A stretch of 64,000 bases of DNA, taken from Granulicella aggregans (GTDB lineage Bacteria > Acidobacteriota > Terriglobia > Terriglobales > Acidobacteriaceae). A program made the position numbers and the translations under genes. Shown piece after piece: positions 9,224 through 18,548 of the stretch; the stretch's first letter is position 1, and each line of letters begins with the position of its first letter. Where the stretch lies: assembly GCF_014203275.1 (NCBI RefSeq), contig NZ_JACHIP010000001.1:372001-436000 (forward strand). Direction: 5' to 3'. The notes beneath the pieces are model-generated. The model worked only from the letters and a program-made list of their open reading frames with translations. It searched no databases and was not told the origin of the DNA.

Positions 9224-9656
9224 ACGCCTCTATATTCTTCATCTGCTGCGCCCATCCACCGTCATTCCGCAGGAATGCCTCTGCTCGCCGCGCTGCGGGC
9301 ACTTTCTCAAAGCCGGACTCGGTCACCGTCAGCAAAGTCCCCACCGCAACCGGCTCAAGACGAAACTCCACTAGCGTCGGTTCCTCGGTCGAGTAGTCCA
9401 CCTTAGGGTCGACCGCATACGGATGCCAAGTGAATGAAAAGTACGTCTCAGGATTGATCATCCCGATGACAATCTCCAGCCGCACGTGCTCATACCCCGG
9501 GTGCGTGATCTGCCCGCCGATTGGCTGCCCCGCCGAGAAAGGCCCATTAATCCTGACCAGGAACCACTCGCCAAACTGCCGCGAGTCCGTCAATGCAAGC
9601 CATACGCGAGATATTGGTGCAGAAATCTCAATCCGCTTTTCGATCCGATCATTCAT
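9204..9656 (-). CDS. SRPBCC (AHSA1-like) domain protein
   Basis: The protein is 150 aa, cytoplasmic, a single START-like helix-grip domain. It opens with the typical KRIEISAPISRVWLALTDSRQFGEWF and ends with an amphipathic C-terminal helix (GWAQQMKNIEAYV). Such proteins bind hydrophobic ligands; the ligand is unknown. It is the first gene of a two-gene operon with an ArsR-family regulator, which suggests that the regulator controls its own operon and that the SRPBCC protein handles or senses the inducing compound. Confidence 0.92.
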   Translation of the reverse strand: MNDRIEKRIEISAPISRVWLALTDSRQFGEWFLVRINGPFSAGQPIGGQITHPGYEHVRLEIVIGMINPETYFSFTWHPYAVDPKVDYSTEEPTLVEFRLEPVAVGTLLTVTESGFEKVPAARRAEAFLRNDGGWAQQMKNIEAYVHKTI

Positions 9657-9672
9657 GAAGTTATGCTCCGCA

Positions 9673-9695
9673 TAAGCAACTCAATGGTTGCATAT
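9673..9695 (-). promoter_or_regulatory. Candidate ArsR operator upstream of the SRPBCC-ArsR operon
   Basis: An interrupted dyad reads ATA-N-GCAAC-N6-GTTGC-N-TAT and begins 16 bp before the SRPBCC start codon. Its size and symmetry suit a winged-helix dimer. Assignment to the downstream ArsR-family regulator is inferred from position only. Confidence 0.5.
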
Positions 9696-9784
9696 TCGAA
9701 AGCATAAAGAACAGCGTCGCGATGTGCAACCAAAAAGCTGTTAAATGGGATTGCCAGATTTATCTCGAATCCATCTCGGGCGCA

Positions 9785-11581
9785 CTAATACTTATAAATC
9801 CGCGCCTCCCAAGGGTTCAGCGACAGCCGTCCCTTTCCAGTTCCATGCAGGCCGGGCAGATTGTCCAGTACGAGCCTCGCAGCCTTGACTTCATCCGGCC
9901 ATGCAAACTCGATGGAACTCCCAGAGAAGTTCAACACCACAAGGAACCTCTCGTCACCAAGCGTTCTCGTGTAGGCAAAGACCTTGTCGTTCTCCGGATC
10001 TAGATCCTTATAGTCGCCATAGACAAGCGCCGGATGAGCATGATGCAGCGCGATCAACTGCTGCGTATACGCGAAGACAGAATCCTTGTCCTCGACTTCT
10101 GAAGCCGCGTTGATCTGCGCGTAGTTCGGATTCACCGCGAGCCAGGGTTTGCCGCCCGTCGTAAAGCCACCATTCGAAGTCGCATCCCATTGCATCGGCG
10201 TGCGGGAGTTATCTCGGCCAAACTGATGTGCCTCCGCGACGAACTGCTCCTCGCTCATCTTGCCGGTCAGCACCTTCGCCTTGTACGCGTTCTTCACTTC
10301 GATGTCATCGAACTGCGAGAGCTTGGTGAACGGATAGTTCGTCATTCCCAGCTCATCGCCCTCATAGAGAAACGGCGTACCGCGGAGCGTAAGAATCATC
10401 GTCTCCAGCAGCTTCGCCGAAGGGACGCGAAACTCCGCCGAGTCGTCGCCGAAGGTCGAGACCAGCCTTGGAGCATCGTGGTTTGAGAGGAAGACCGTGT
10501 CCCAACTTGTTTTGCTCAATACGTTTGCATGGTTGGTATAGATCGCCTTGAACTGCGGCAACGTCCACTTGCGCGCCGAGTAACCGTCGCCGCGACTGAT
10601 CCGCATCGCGTCGAAGTTGAACACGAGATTCAACTCATGGCGATTGTCATCTATGATCTTGGGCTCTTCGGCAAGCGTGATGCCGATCGCCTCGCCGACA
10701 GTCATCGTGTCATACGGGCTAAGCGCCTTCTTGTTCATCTCCTGCAGGTACTCGTCGCGATGAGGGCCGTTCGCCCAGAGCTTTACGAAGTCCGTCCCCG
10801 GCACCAGGTCAGGCAAACCCGGCTGCTTCGAGATCAACGGAATCACATCCATGCGGAAGCCATCGACTCCCTTGTCCAGCCAGAAACGCATGAGGCTATA
10901 GACCGATTCGCGCACCTTCGGATTGTCCCAGTTCAAATCCGGCTGCTTCACCGCGAACAGATGTAGATAAAACTGCTTCGTAGGCGCACTGTACTGCCAG
11001 GCCGAACCCGAGAAGAAGCTCGGATAATTGTTCGGCGGATCGAAGCCATTCGGCGCCGAGGGGTTAGGCTTGCCGTCGCGCCAAATGTAGTAGTCGCGAT
11101 AGGGATTGGTCTTGCTCTTCGCGCTTTCGACGAACCACTTGTGCTCGTCAGATGTGTGATTCACCACCAGGTCGATGATCAGCCGCATGTGCCGCTGCTT
11201 GATGCCCGCCAGCATACGGTCGAAGTCCGCCATGGTGCCGAACTCTTTCATCACCTTTTCGTAGTCGCGAATGTCGTACCCGTTATCGGCGTTCGGCGAG
11301 TCGTAGTGCGGGCTCAGCCAGATCACGTTCACGCCCAGCTTCTGCAGGTAGTCGAGCTTCTCCGTGATTCCGTTCAGGTCGCCGATGCCGTCGCCGTTCG
11401 AGTCTTTGAAAGACCTCGGATAGATTTGGTAGACGACGGCCTCTTTCCACCACTTCGGCTCGTATCCATTGACCTCAGCGACCGGCGCGCTCTGCGCCAA
11501 CGCCCGATTGGGCTGGTTCAATCCACCTAGAAGACACGCAAGCGAGAAAACTCCCGCAATCTTGAAAACACGTTTGGCCAT
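9785..11581 (-). CDS. Secreted GH13 alpha-glucosidase
   Basis: The protein is 598 aa with a signal peptide ending RALAQ. The catalytic (beta/alpha)8 domain begins at WWKEAVVYQIYPRSF. Conserved GH13 regions are complete: DLVVNH (137-142), nucleophile Asp245 in GFRMD, acid/base Glu297 in VGEA, and SNHD with Asp369. The sequence resembles oligo-1,6-glucosidase and alpha-glucosidase subfamilies, so it should release glucose from malto- or isomalto-oligosaccharides. Export to the periplasm is less usual for this subfamily, which is often cytoplasmic. A C-terminal beta domain is present. It lies 57 bp downstream of yicC and may have its own promoter (TATTAT in the gap). Confidence 0.92.
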   Translation of the reverse strand: MAKRVFKIAGVFSLACLLGGLNQPNRALAQSAPVAEVNGYEPKWWKEAVVYQIYPRSFKDSNGDGIGDLNGITEKLDYLQKLGVNVIWLSPHYDSPNADNGYDIRDYEKVMKEFGTMADFDRMLAGIKQRHMRLIIDLVVNHTSDEHKWFVESAKSKTNPYRDYYIWRDGKPNPSAPNGFDPPNNYPSFFSGSAWQYSAPTKQFYLHLFAVKQPDLNWDNPKVRESVYSLMRFWLDKGVDGFRMDVIPLISKQPGLPDLVPGTDFVKLWANGPHRDEYLQEMNKKALSPYDTMTVGEAIGITLAEEPKIIDDNRHELNLVFNFDAMRISRGDGYSARKWTLPQFKAIYTNHANVLSKTSWDTVFLSNHDAPRLVSTFGDDSAEFRVPSAKLLETMILTLRGTPFLYEGDELGMTNYPFTKLSQFDDIEVKNAYKAKVLTGKMSEEQFVAEAHQFGRDNSRTPMQWDATSNGGFTTGGKPWLAVNPNYAQINAASEVEDKDSVFAYTQQLIALHHAHPALVYGDYKDLDPENDKVFAYTRTLGDERFLVVLNFSGSSIEFAWPDEVKAARLVLDNLPGLHGTGKGRLSLNPWEARIYKY

Positions 11582-11637
11582 GATCTACCCTCATCCTGCG
11601 AGCACTCATAATACCTGCGGAGCCGTTGCGCTGGCAG

Positions 11638-12558
11638 TTATTCGAGGTTCTGAATCTGTTCGCGTGCACGTTCGATCTCGACCTTCATCTCGAGGCCCAA
11701 CTCTGTGATGCGCAGGCCGTTCTGCGCCGTCGCTCCACCGGTCTTCGAGAGTAGAGTGTTCGCCTCGCGATTCAGCTCCTGCAAGAGAAAGTCGAGCCGC
11801 TTGCCTACCGGGCCGCCCTCGTCAAGCATCGTCAGCAGGCTTGCGACATGCGTCCGCAGTCGCACCAGTTCTTCTTCGACGTCGCTGCGATCGGCCATCA
11901 ATGCAGCCTCCGAAAGCAGCCTGTCTTCGCTGACGCCGAGGCCATCGGTCAGCTCCGCAATGCGTGCCCGCAGCCGTTCGTAATTCGCCGTTCGCACACT
12001 CTCGCGAAGCTCCGCCACCTCGACGGCAGCAGCATCGAGCCGCTGCATCGAAGCTCGAAGCTCCGCGACCAGCGCCGAGCCTTCCTCTGCACGCACCGCG
12101 TTGAAGCTGGCGATCAAGTATGCCAGCTCCGCCATCACTGGAGCCTCAAGCATTACCGCCTCATCGCGCGAGTTGCTCTGGGTGCTGGTCATCATGCCCG
12201 GCACGCGCAGCACCTCGTTCAGGTCCGGCTCGGATTCAAGACCATGCCGCGCTACGCAGTCGCGAAACGCCGCGACGTATGCGGCAATCTGCTCGTCGTT
12301 GAAGTACAACCCCGTGCGCGTCTGTCGTTCCAGCGTGAGCGAAAACTCCACATGGCCGCGATGAATCTGCTCCTTCAGCATGCGCCGCAACTGCCCTTCG
12401 AGAGCATCGCATCCCTGCGGTAGACGAAGCTGCAGATCGAAGAAGCGATGGTTCACGCTCTTCAACGACATCGTAAAACTTGCCCGTTCCTCAGCATCCA
12501 CACGACGGCTCGCATAGCCGGTCATCGAGTGGATCGGCAAACCCTTCTTCTCGCTCAC
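11638..12558 (-). CDS. yicC: YicC/YloC-family endoribonuclease
   Basis: The protein is 306 aa. The N-terminal signature HSMTGYASRR and LKSVNHRFFDLQLRLP is diagnostic of YicC, and the C-terminal segment (GKRLDFLLQELNREANTLLSK) is the conserved DUF1732 region. YicC proteins are stress-linked RNases that act on structured RNAs in E. coli. The GTG start at 12558 overlaps the ABC exporter stop (GTGA), so it is translationally coupled. In many genomes yicC precedes gmk; here it instead ends the lpt-rpoN-rapZ block. Confidence 0.95.
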   Translation of the reverse strand: MSEKKGLPIHSMTGYASRRVDAEERASFTMSLKSVNHRFFDLQLRLPQGCDALEGQLRRMLKEQIHRGHVEFSLTLERQTRTGLYFNDEQIAAYVAAFRDCVARHGLESEPDLNEVLRVPGMMTSTQSNSRDEAVMLEAPVMAELAYLIASFNAVRAEEGSALVAELRASMQRLDAAAVEVAELRESVRTANYERLRARIAELTDGLGVSEDRLLSEAALMADRSDVEEELVRLRTHVASLLTMLDEGGPVGKRLDFLLQELNREANTLLSKTGGATAQNGLRITELGLEMKVEIERAREQIQNLE

Positions 12559-14408
12559 GCAGCTCCCTCCACCGAGTCTTCATCGCCTTCCGCAGCATCC
12601 GTGCGGAACTGAAGGTCATGCAGCCGCCGGTACGTTCCCGAGAGTTCTAGAAGCTCATCGTGAGTCCCAATCTCGGTAATGCTGCCCTGCTCCATCACCG
12701 CGATCCGCGTGGCATTTCGCACCGTCGAAAGCCGATGCGCTATGACGAACACCGTCCGCCCCTGCATCAGGTTCGCGAGCGCCGCCTGCACAAACGCCTC
12801 GCTCTCGGTATCGAGCGCCGAGGTCGCCTCGTCGAGAATGAGGATCGGAGCGTTCTTTAGGATCGCCCGAGCAATTGCAAGCCGCTGGCGTTCACCGCCA
12901 CTGAGCCGAACACCTTTTTCACCGATCACCGTGTCGTAGCCGTTTGGCATGCGCAGGATAAAATCGTGTGCCAGCGCCATCTGCGCCGCCTCTTCCACCT
13001 TGCTCAGCGGTACATCCGGCTGCCCATACGCAATGTTGTTGCGGACCGTATCGTTGAAGAGCACGACTTCTTGCGTCACCTTGCCGATCTGCCGCCGCAA
13101 GCTCTCAATCGTCACGTCGCGCAGGTCGTGCCCATCGATCACAATGCGCCCTTCATTCACATCGAAGAACCGCGGAATCAGATTTACCAGCGAAGACTTC
13201 CCCGCTCCGCTTGGTCCGACAAGAGCGAGCACCTCGCCGCGCGGCACGTTCAAGTCGATGCCGCGGAGCACCTGCTTGATCTCACCTTCGCTCTCGTAGG
13301 CGAACCCAACACCTTCAAACACAATGCTGCCTCTGAAGTCTTCCAGCTTATGCGCGCGCTTCTTCTCGCGAACATCGTCCTGCGCATCCATGAACTTGAA
13401 GATGTCTTCGCTCGCACCCAGCGCCTGCTGAAACGAGTTGTAGAACATCGCGAACTTCCGGACCGGATCGTAGAGAGAAAATGTCGCGAAGAGAAATGCG
13501 ATGAAGTCGCCCGTCTTCATGTGGTGCGCGATGATCTGCCGCCTGCCGATGAAGAGCAGCAACGCAATCGCGATCGAGCCAATCGCATCCATCAGCGGCG
13601 AGCTGATTGCCTGCACCGACACCGACTTTAGGTTCGCGCGAAAGAGCCGCGTGGCCGCGCGACGGAAGCGATTCATCTCCCACAGCTCCATGCCGAACGC
13701 CTTCACGATGCCGTTGCCGGTAATGGTCTCGTGCAGGATGTTTTGAATCTCCGCAAGCTTGTCCTGCCCCTTGCGTGTCGTCCTTCGAACCTGCCGTCCG
13801 ATTCTTCGAGCGGACGAGATCACGACCGGTATGAACAGCAGCAGTATCCAAGCCATCTTGCCGCCCAGGCTGATCACCGCAACGGCCATGAAGATCAGCG
13901 TGAAGGTCTGCTGCAGGAATTCACCGAGCACGCTGGACATCGCAGTCTGAACTCGCTCGATGTCATTGATGAGCGTGGAGAGCAGCGTCCCGGTGGTGTG
14001 CTTCTGAAAGAAGCCTACCGAGCGCCGCAGCACGGCGTTGTACAGATCGTTGCGCAGGTCTGTGATCATGCCGAAGCCGGCGTAGTTGATCATGTAGGTG
14101 CCCGCGTAGTCGCATACGGACTTGATGATCGCCGACATGACGAGCGCATAAGCGACGATGTCCCACGAGTTGTGAAAGTGGCTCGGGACGAGGAAGCGCA
14201 GGCTGAAATCGCGATCGAAGTAAGGCACGTGGAACTTCAGCACATCGGCGTAAGGCGCATCCGGGCTCAGCACCTGATCGAAGATGGGTTTGACCAGGAG
14301 GATTCGCAACGCAGCCATCGCCCCGACCGTCGCCATCAACAAGACAGACGCCAGCGAGTAAACTGCGTAGGGCCGCACGTAGAGTAGAAGCCGCCAGATA
14401 CGCTTCAT
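12555..14408 (-). CDS. ABC exporter, MsbA-like (fused membrane and ATPase domains)
   Basis: The protein is 617 aa, a half-transporter. The membrane domain covers about residues 1-310 with six predicted helices. The ATPase domain follows, with Walker A GPSGAGKSS, signature LSGGERQRLAIARA, Walker B ILILDEATSALD and a switch His in VIAHRLS. Length and sequence fit lipid A/lipid flippases of the MsbA group. Location in a block with lptB and the LptC/A protein supports a role in moving LPS precursors, but related exporters carry other lipids and drugs. The ATPase end overlaps yicC by 4 bp. Confidence 0.88.
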   Translation of the reverse strand: MKRIWRLLLYVRPYAVYSLASVLLMATVGAMAALRILLVKPIFDQVLSPDAPYADVLKFHVPYFDRDFSLRFLVPSHFHNSWDIVAYALVMSAIIKSVCDYAGTYMINYAGFGMITDLRNDLYNAVLRRSVGFFQKHTTGTLLSTLINDIERVQTAMSSVLGEFLQQTFTLIFMAVAVISLGGKMAWILLLFIPVVISSARRIGRQVRRTTRKGQDKLAEIQNILHETITGNGIVKAFGMELWEMNRFRRAATRLFRANLKSVSVQAISSPLMDAIGSIAIALLLFIGRRQIIAHHMKTGDFIAFLFATFSLYDPVRKFAMFYNSFQQALGASEDIFKFMDAQDDVREKKRAHKLEDFRGSIVFEGVGFAYESEGEIKQVLRGIDLNVPRGEVLALVGPSGAGKSSLVNLIPRFFDVNEGRIVIDGHDLRDVTIESLRRQIGKVTQEVVLFNDTVRNNIAYGQPDVPLSKVEEAAQMALAHDFILRMPNGYDTVIGEKGVRLSGGERQRLAIARAILKNAPILILDEATSALDTESEAFVQAALANLMQGRTVFVIAHRLSTVRNATRIAVMEQGSITEIGTHDELLELSGTYRRLHDLQFRTDAAEGDEDSVEGAA

Positions 14409-14496
14409 GCGCTCCTACTTCGGCCATATGCCTTGGTCTTTATTGATAGTTCCATCTCTTCCATTCTACGGCGCTATGCGAAGGCAGAGGCTCGAC

Positions 14497-14946
14497 TCAG
14501 TCTAGCTCCACCCGGAAGCTATACCCGTGCCGGGTAAATCCCAGCGCATCATAGAACCGGTGCGCCCCTTCGCGCATCCGGTTGCTCGATAGCGTGAGCT
14601 TGTAGCAGCCCGCAGCGCTGCACCGGTCCATAGCATCCTGCATCATCGCCTTGCCGACACCGCGCCCGCGATACTCCGGCAGCACCATCACATCTTCCAC
14701 AATGCCCGACCTGCGCCCGCGCTTGGCCATGTTCTCCATGATGAGCAATTCGTAAGTGCCTACGACCACATCGCCATCGCACGCCACATAGACGCGAAGC
14801 GCCGGGTTCCGCTGCATCATCTCCAGGTGCGCGACACCCTCATCAAGCGTGAAGGCCTCATCGCTCGCACGATCGCCAAGCTCATAGAGCTTTAGCATCG
14901 CAGCCACGTCGCTCGCCACCGCTTCACGAATCGCCAGACCATCCAT
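14497..14946 (-). CDS. GNAT-family N-acetyltransferase
   Basis: The protein is 149 aa. The acetyl-CoA binding motif A is clear: VEDVMVLPEYRGRGVGKAMMQDAMD, with the RGRGVG pyrophosphate loop. The C-terminal HRFYDALGFTRHGYSF segment is also characteristic. The acceptor substrate cannot be told from sequence. It lies 10 bp after rapZ on the same strand and is therefore in the same operon. Confidence 0.9.
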   Translation of the reverse strand: MDGLAIREAVASDVAAMLKLYELGDRASDEAFTLDEGVAHLEMMQRNPALRVYVACDGDVVVGTYELLIMENMAKRGRRSGIVEDVMVLPEYRGRGVGKAMMQDAMDRCSAAGCYKLTLSSNRMREGAHRFYDALGFTRHGYSFRVELD

Positions 14947-14956
14947 ATCCGTTGCC

Positions 14957-15937
14957 TTAACGCGGCATGTCCCGATGCGCTGCCTTCACGCGATATCCTT
15001 CGCCAGCTAGCCGCTTCTTCATCTCTTCCGCGATAAAGACAGACCGATGCTGCCCGCCCGTACATCCGAACGCCACGGTCAGATAGCTCTTGCCCTCCTT
15101 GATGTAGTGCGGCAGCAGGAAAGTCAGCATGTCCGTCGTCTTGTCCAGGAACTCCTTCGTCTGCGGAAACTGCCGAACATATTTCGCGACCTTGGGATGC
15201 TTGCCAGTCAAAGGCCGGAACTCCGGAATGAAGTGCGGATTGGGCAGGAAGCGAACATCGAAGACAAGATCGGCCTCCGCGGGAACGCCGTTCTTGAAGC
15301 CGAAGCTGATCGAGGAGATGGTGAGGTTGTGTTCAGCGTCGCCGCGCTGAAACTGTGCGTTGATATGCGCCCGAAGCTCATGCACATTGAAGCGCGACGT
15401 ATCTATGGTGATGTCCGCCACGTTGCGGATCGGGTCGAGCCGCTTGCGCTCCGCCTTCAGCGACTTCAAAACCGTCTCACCGGTTCCGTTGCCACGTCCC
15501 ATCATCGGGTGTGGCCGGCGAGTCTCGGAGAAGCGCCTGACCAGCACGTCGTCCGTGGCTTCGAGAAAGACGACTTTCGTCGCGAGCACCTTCCGCACCT
15601 GCTTCAGGATCGCCGGGAAGCTGTTCAACTTCGCGCCTTCACGGACATCGACGACCAACGCCGCGCGGTCGATCGCGGCTGACTGATGCACCAGGTCCGC
15701 GAACCTGGGAATAAGCTCCAGCGGCAGGTTGTCGACAGAATAGAAACCTAGATCTTCGAAGGCCTTCAGCGCGGAGAGCTTGCCTGACCCGGACATTCCA
15801 GTGAGGATCACCAACTGATCCGGGATCGGCGCAGGGGCAGCGCCTTTCGCGGCTACTTTGCGCGGTCCTCGTGACGGCTTCGCTTTGTCCCGCTTATCTA
15901 CAGCTTTGACTGACTTGTCAGCAGTCTTCGATCGCAT
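14957..15937 (-). CDS. rapZ: RapZ-family RNase adapter / nucleotide-binding protein
   Basis: The protein is 326 aa. A Lys/Ala-rich N-terminal extension of about 40 residues precedes a P-loop (GMSGSGK, Gly47-Lys53), then GFYSVDNLPLELIP and the conserved C-terminal TVAFGCTGGQHRSVFIAEEM. In E. coli RapZ regulates glucosamine-6-phosphate synthase by directing RNase E to GlmZ RNA and senses GlcN6P through the C-terminal domain. In bacteria without that RNA it is an uncharacterised nucleotide-binding protein. The residue after the P-loop Lys is Leu (GKLS), where Ser or Thr is usual. Neighbours hpf and rpoN are the classic context of this gene. Confidence 0.93.
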   Translation of the reverse strand: MRSKTADKSVKAVDKRDKAKPSRGPRKVAAKGAAPAPIPDQLVILTGMSGSGKLSALKAFEDLGFYSVDNLPLELIPRFADLVHQSAAIDRAALVVDVREGAKLNSFPAILKQVRKVLATKVVFLEATDDVLVRRFSETRRPHPMMGRGNGTGETVLKSLKAERKRLDPIRNVADITIDTSRFNVHELRAHINAQFQRGDAEHNLTISSISFGFKNGVPAEADLVFDVRFLPNPHFIPEFRPLTGKHPKVAKYVRQFPQTKEFLDKTTDMLTFLLPHYIKEGKSYLTVAFGCTGGQHRSVFIAEEMKKRLAGEGYRVKAAHRDMPR

Positions 15938-16017
15938 CCAGAGATCCTAGCATCCACTAGCAGGCAGGCGCGTTACAACCTTGTCGCAACGCGCCTGCTC
16001 CGCAGGGGAAGATGCGA

Positions 16018-16671
16018 CTACGGAATGATGATCAGCTCCATCTTGCCGTCACGCTTGCGATGCAGCACCATCACCTGAGCATCGCGATCGCGGAAGACGA
16101 AGACGTCCTTGTCGCGAAAGGCTGCTTCCTTCACTGCCTCCTCAAGCGACATCGGCCGCATCGACGACGAGTCGATCGACCTCACCACGTGCGGCTCCAC
16201 CAGCGGCGAGCGGGACGGGAACGAGTGCACCACCATCGGCACCGCCTTGCGCACGCTTCCGTTAGCGCCATTGCCATTCTTTGCAGCGACAGACTTCACA
16301 GACGCCTTCTTCAGAACCGCCTTCACCGGCTCGCCTGCCTCGCTTTGCAGTTCGGCATCCTTTGCGGTCGACTTCGGATGCCGCTTTTCTGCCGTCTTCT
16401 TCTGGTTGTGACGGATGGCCTGCTTCTCCAGCTTGGCCAGCGCATCGTGCAAGGCGGCCTCCATCTCTTCCGACTCGCATGTCGCGACCATGCTCTGCTT
16501 GCGCGTCTTCAACGTGACTTCTGCGATCCTCCGGTACTTGTCGGTTGTCAGAAATACATGGGCGCTCGCAGTCTTACCCACCAGCTTGGCTATCCGGGCA
16601 AGTCCTGCTTCAGATTGTGTCTTGAGTTTCTTCCCTACAACGGTCTGGCGACCTGTGTACTCGATATCCAT
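16018..16671 (-). CDS. hpf: Ribosome hibernation-promoting factor (long form)
   Basis: The protein is 217 aa from the ATG at 16671 (GAGG 5 nt upstream; a GTG two codons earlier is less likely). The N-terminal S30AE domain starts MDIEYTGRQ and includes DKYRRIAEVTLKTRK. A basic Ala/Lys linker follows. The C-terminal dimerisation domain is MSLEEAVKEAAFRDKDVFVFRDRDAQVMVLHR in part, typical of long HPF that pairs ribosomes into 100S particles. It lies directly after rpoN, its usual position. Confidence 0.93.
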   Translation of the reverse strand: MDIEYTGRQTVVGKKLKTQSEAGLARIAKLVGKTASAHVFLTTDKYRRIAEVTLKTRKQSMVATCESEEMEAALHDALAKLEKQAIRHNQKKTAEKRHPKSTAKDAELQSEAGEPVKAVLKKASVKSVAAKNGNGANGSVRKAVPMVVHSFPSRSPLVEPHVVRSIDSSSMRPMSLEEAVKEAAFRDKDVFVFRDRDAQVMVLHRKRDGKMELIIIP

Positions 16672-16724
16672 CTTCACCTCGCGAACTCAACATCTCGCCA
16701 AAGTACTTTACTCCGCACACGAGG

Positions 16725-18548
16725 CTAACGTACACGCCTCTGGTGGGTGCTGGGAATCTGCATGTCTTCGCGGTACTTCGCTACCGTGCGCCGTGTCACC
16801 TGTATGCCCTGGCGCTGCAGCTCAGCCGCGAGCTGATCGTCGGTAAGGGGCTTGCGAGAGTCCTCATCTTCGATCAGCTTTTTAACCTTACGCTTAAGCA
16901 GGACCAACGGAAGATCGCCGCCCTCCGGTCCGTTCACGCCCTCGGAGAAGAAGAAGCGAAGCTCGTAGACGCCCTGCGTGGTATGCACGTATTTGTTCGC
17001 GACGGCACGGCTGACAGTTGAAGGATGGACGCCAATCTCCTCGGCGACTTCCTTGATCATCATCGGCCGCAAGGCGGATTCACCGTGTTCAAGAAACTCT
17101 GCCTGGCGCCGTACGATGACTTCGCAAGTCCGCACAATTGTGTTCTTTCGCTGTTCTATATTTCGGAGGAGTTGAATAGCGGACTTATACCGTTCTTTCA
17201 CATACTCGCGAACGTCCTTCTCGGTCTGTTTCTGACGCAGCATCTTGCGATAGCCCTGGTTCAGCCGCAGCGTGGGCATCTCCTCTTCGTTCATCAGCAC
17301 GACGTACTCGCCGTCGCGCTTTACGAAGGCGACGTCCGGCTCGATCAGCCGGGTCTCCGAGTGGTTGTAGCGCTGGCCCGGTCGGGGATCAAGGGTGCGG
17401 ATAAAGTCCACCGCCGCCTGCACCTTGTCAGCTGAAGCGCCGCAGCTTCGTGTCAACTCGCGCATGTCCTTCTTCTGCAGCAGCGCGAGGCAGTGGGACA
17501 CGATATGGAGGGCAATCTCGAAGACGTTTGCGCCGGTTCCGGAAGCAGGTTCCGCTGCAACGGCTACATTGAGCGCCGGCTCTTCGCTCCCATCAAGGTC
17601 GAAGCCATTCCTTTCGTTCAGTATCTGTTGTCGGGCGTAGCGCTCACGGCGCTTCAGCGCGATCCCTGCCTCGCGCTGTTGCGCCTCAATCTGCAGCAAG
17701 AGGCACTCGCGAAGATCACGCGCGCCCACCCCGATCGGATCAAGCTGGTGAACCACATCAAGCGCCGCGTGAAGGGCGTCATACGCTCCACCGGTGTGCT
17801 GTGGAACTGAGGCTGCAATCTGAATCGTCCCACTCTCGAAAGCAGTTGCCACCGCGCCGATCAGGTCGCTCGTCTCAAGCTGAGCGGCCGCTTCGCCCTG
17901 CGCCGGCCAAGTTTCGAGTCCGGCCTCGCTGTCGTCTTCGGCCGGACTCGTCTCGGTTGGCGCTGGCCAGTGCTTCTTCCCCCGCTCAATAGAGATGGGT
18001 TCCAATCGTCCCGGGGCCACTGGCCGCTGAAGAAACTCCACCAGCTCCTCATCAGTCGCCGTTAGGTAGCCATCCGCGTTCAGGTTTCCGATGATCAGGT
18101 CCGCTGCGGCCCGCACCGCAGGCGTCAGAGGGAGCGAGCCAAGCTGCCAGGTCAGGTGGTCCGTAAGCGTGCTGGGCTGCGAGAGAAAGTTCTCAAACGA
18201 AGGCTTGTCATACTCCTCAAAGTTCGAGGCCGTCTTGAAGCCGGGATCCAGATACTCCTGGAAGTAGCTGCCAAAGTCGATCTCGTCGAACGGGTCCTTC
18301 TCGACTCGCTCGCTTTCGGCGGCAACCTCCTCGGCGGAGCGCTCCCGGTCGCCTTCGAGGCCGGACCGCTCTTCCAGCGTCGAGACGGACTCTTCAAGCT
18401 CCTCAAGCACCGGATTCTCGATCATCTCAGTGTTGATCATCTCGCGCAGCTCAAGCTTATTGAGCGCGAGAACACTGACCATCTGTACCAGGCCGGGCGT
18501 CAGCGCTTGTCTTTGCGAGACCTTCAGGTTGAGCTTGGGTTGCAGCAC
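16725..18548 (-). CDS. rpoN: RNA polymerase sigma-54 factor
   Basis: The protein is 607 aa. Region I is LQPKLNLKVSQRQALTPGLVQM, the helix-turn-helix is in the EIGVHPSTVSRAVANKYV segment, and the RpoN box is ARRTVAKYRE-like (RRTVAKYRE near the C-terminus). I start it at GTG 18548, which puts the conserved region I at the N-terminus and has GAGGG upstream; a TTG at 18578 lacks a ribosome site. Most RpoN proteins are 430-500 aa. The extra length is an acidic, Pro/Glu/Ser-rich insertion between the acidic region and the core-binding domain, plus a second Ala-rich insert before the HIVSHCLALLQKKD segment. Confidence 0.94.
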   Translation of the reverse strand: MLQPKLNLKVSQRQALTPGLVQMVSVLALNKLELREMINTEMIENPVLEELEESVSTLEERSGLEGDRERSAEEVAAESERVEKDPFDEIDFGSYFQEYLDPGFKTASNFEEYDKPSFENFLSQPSTLTDHLTWQLGSLPLTPAVRAAADLIIGNLNADGYLTATDEELVEFLQRPVAPGRLEPISIERGKKHWPAPTETSPAEDDSEAGLETWPAQGEAAAQLETSDLIGAVATAFESGTIQIAASVPQHTGGAYDALHAALDVVHQLDPIGVGARDLRECLLLQIEAQQREAGIALKRRERYARQQILNERNGFDLDGSEEPALNVAVAAEPASGTGANVFEIALHIVSHCLALLQKKDMRELTRSCGASADKVQAAVDFIRTLDPRPGQRYNHSETRLIEPDVAFVKRDGEYVVLMNEEEMPTLRLNQGYRKMLRQKQTEKDVREYVKERYKSAIQLLRNIEQRKNTIVRTCEVIVRRQAEFLEHGESALRPMMIKEVAEEIGVHPSTVSRAVANKYVHTTQGVYELRFFFSEGVNGPEGGDLPLVLLKRKVKKLIEDEDSRKPLTDDQLAAELQRQGIQVTRRTVAKYREDMQIPSTHQRRVR

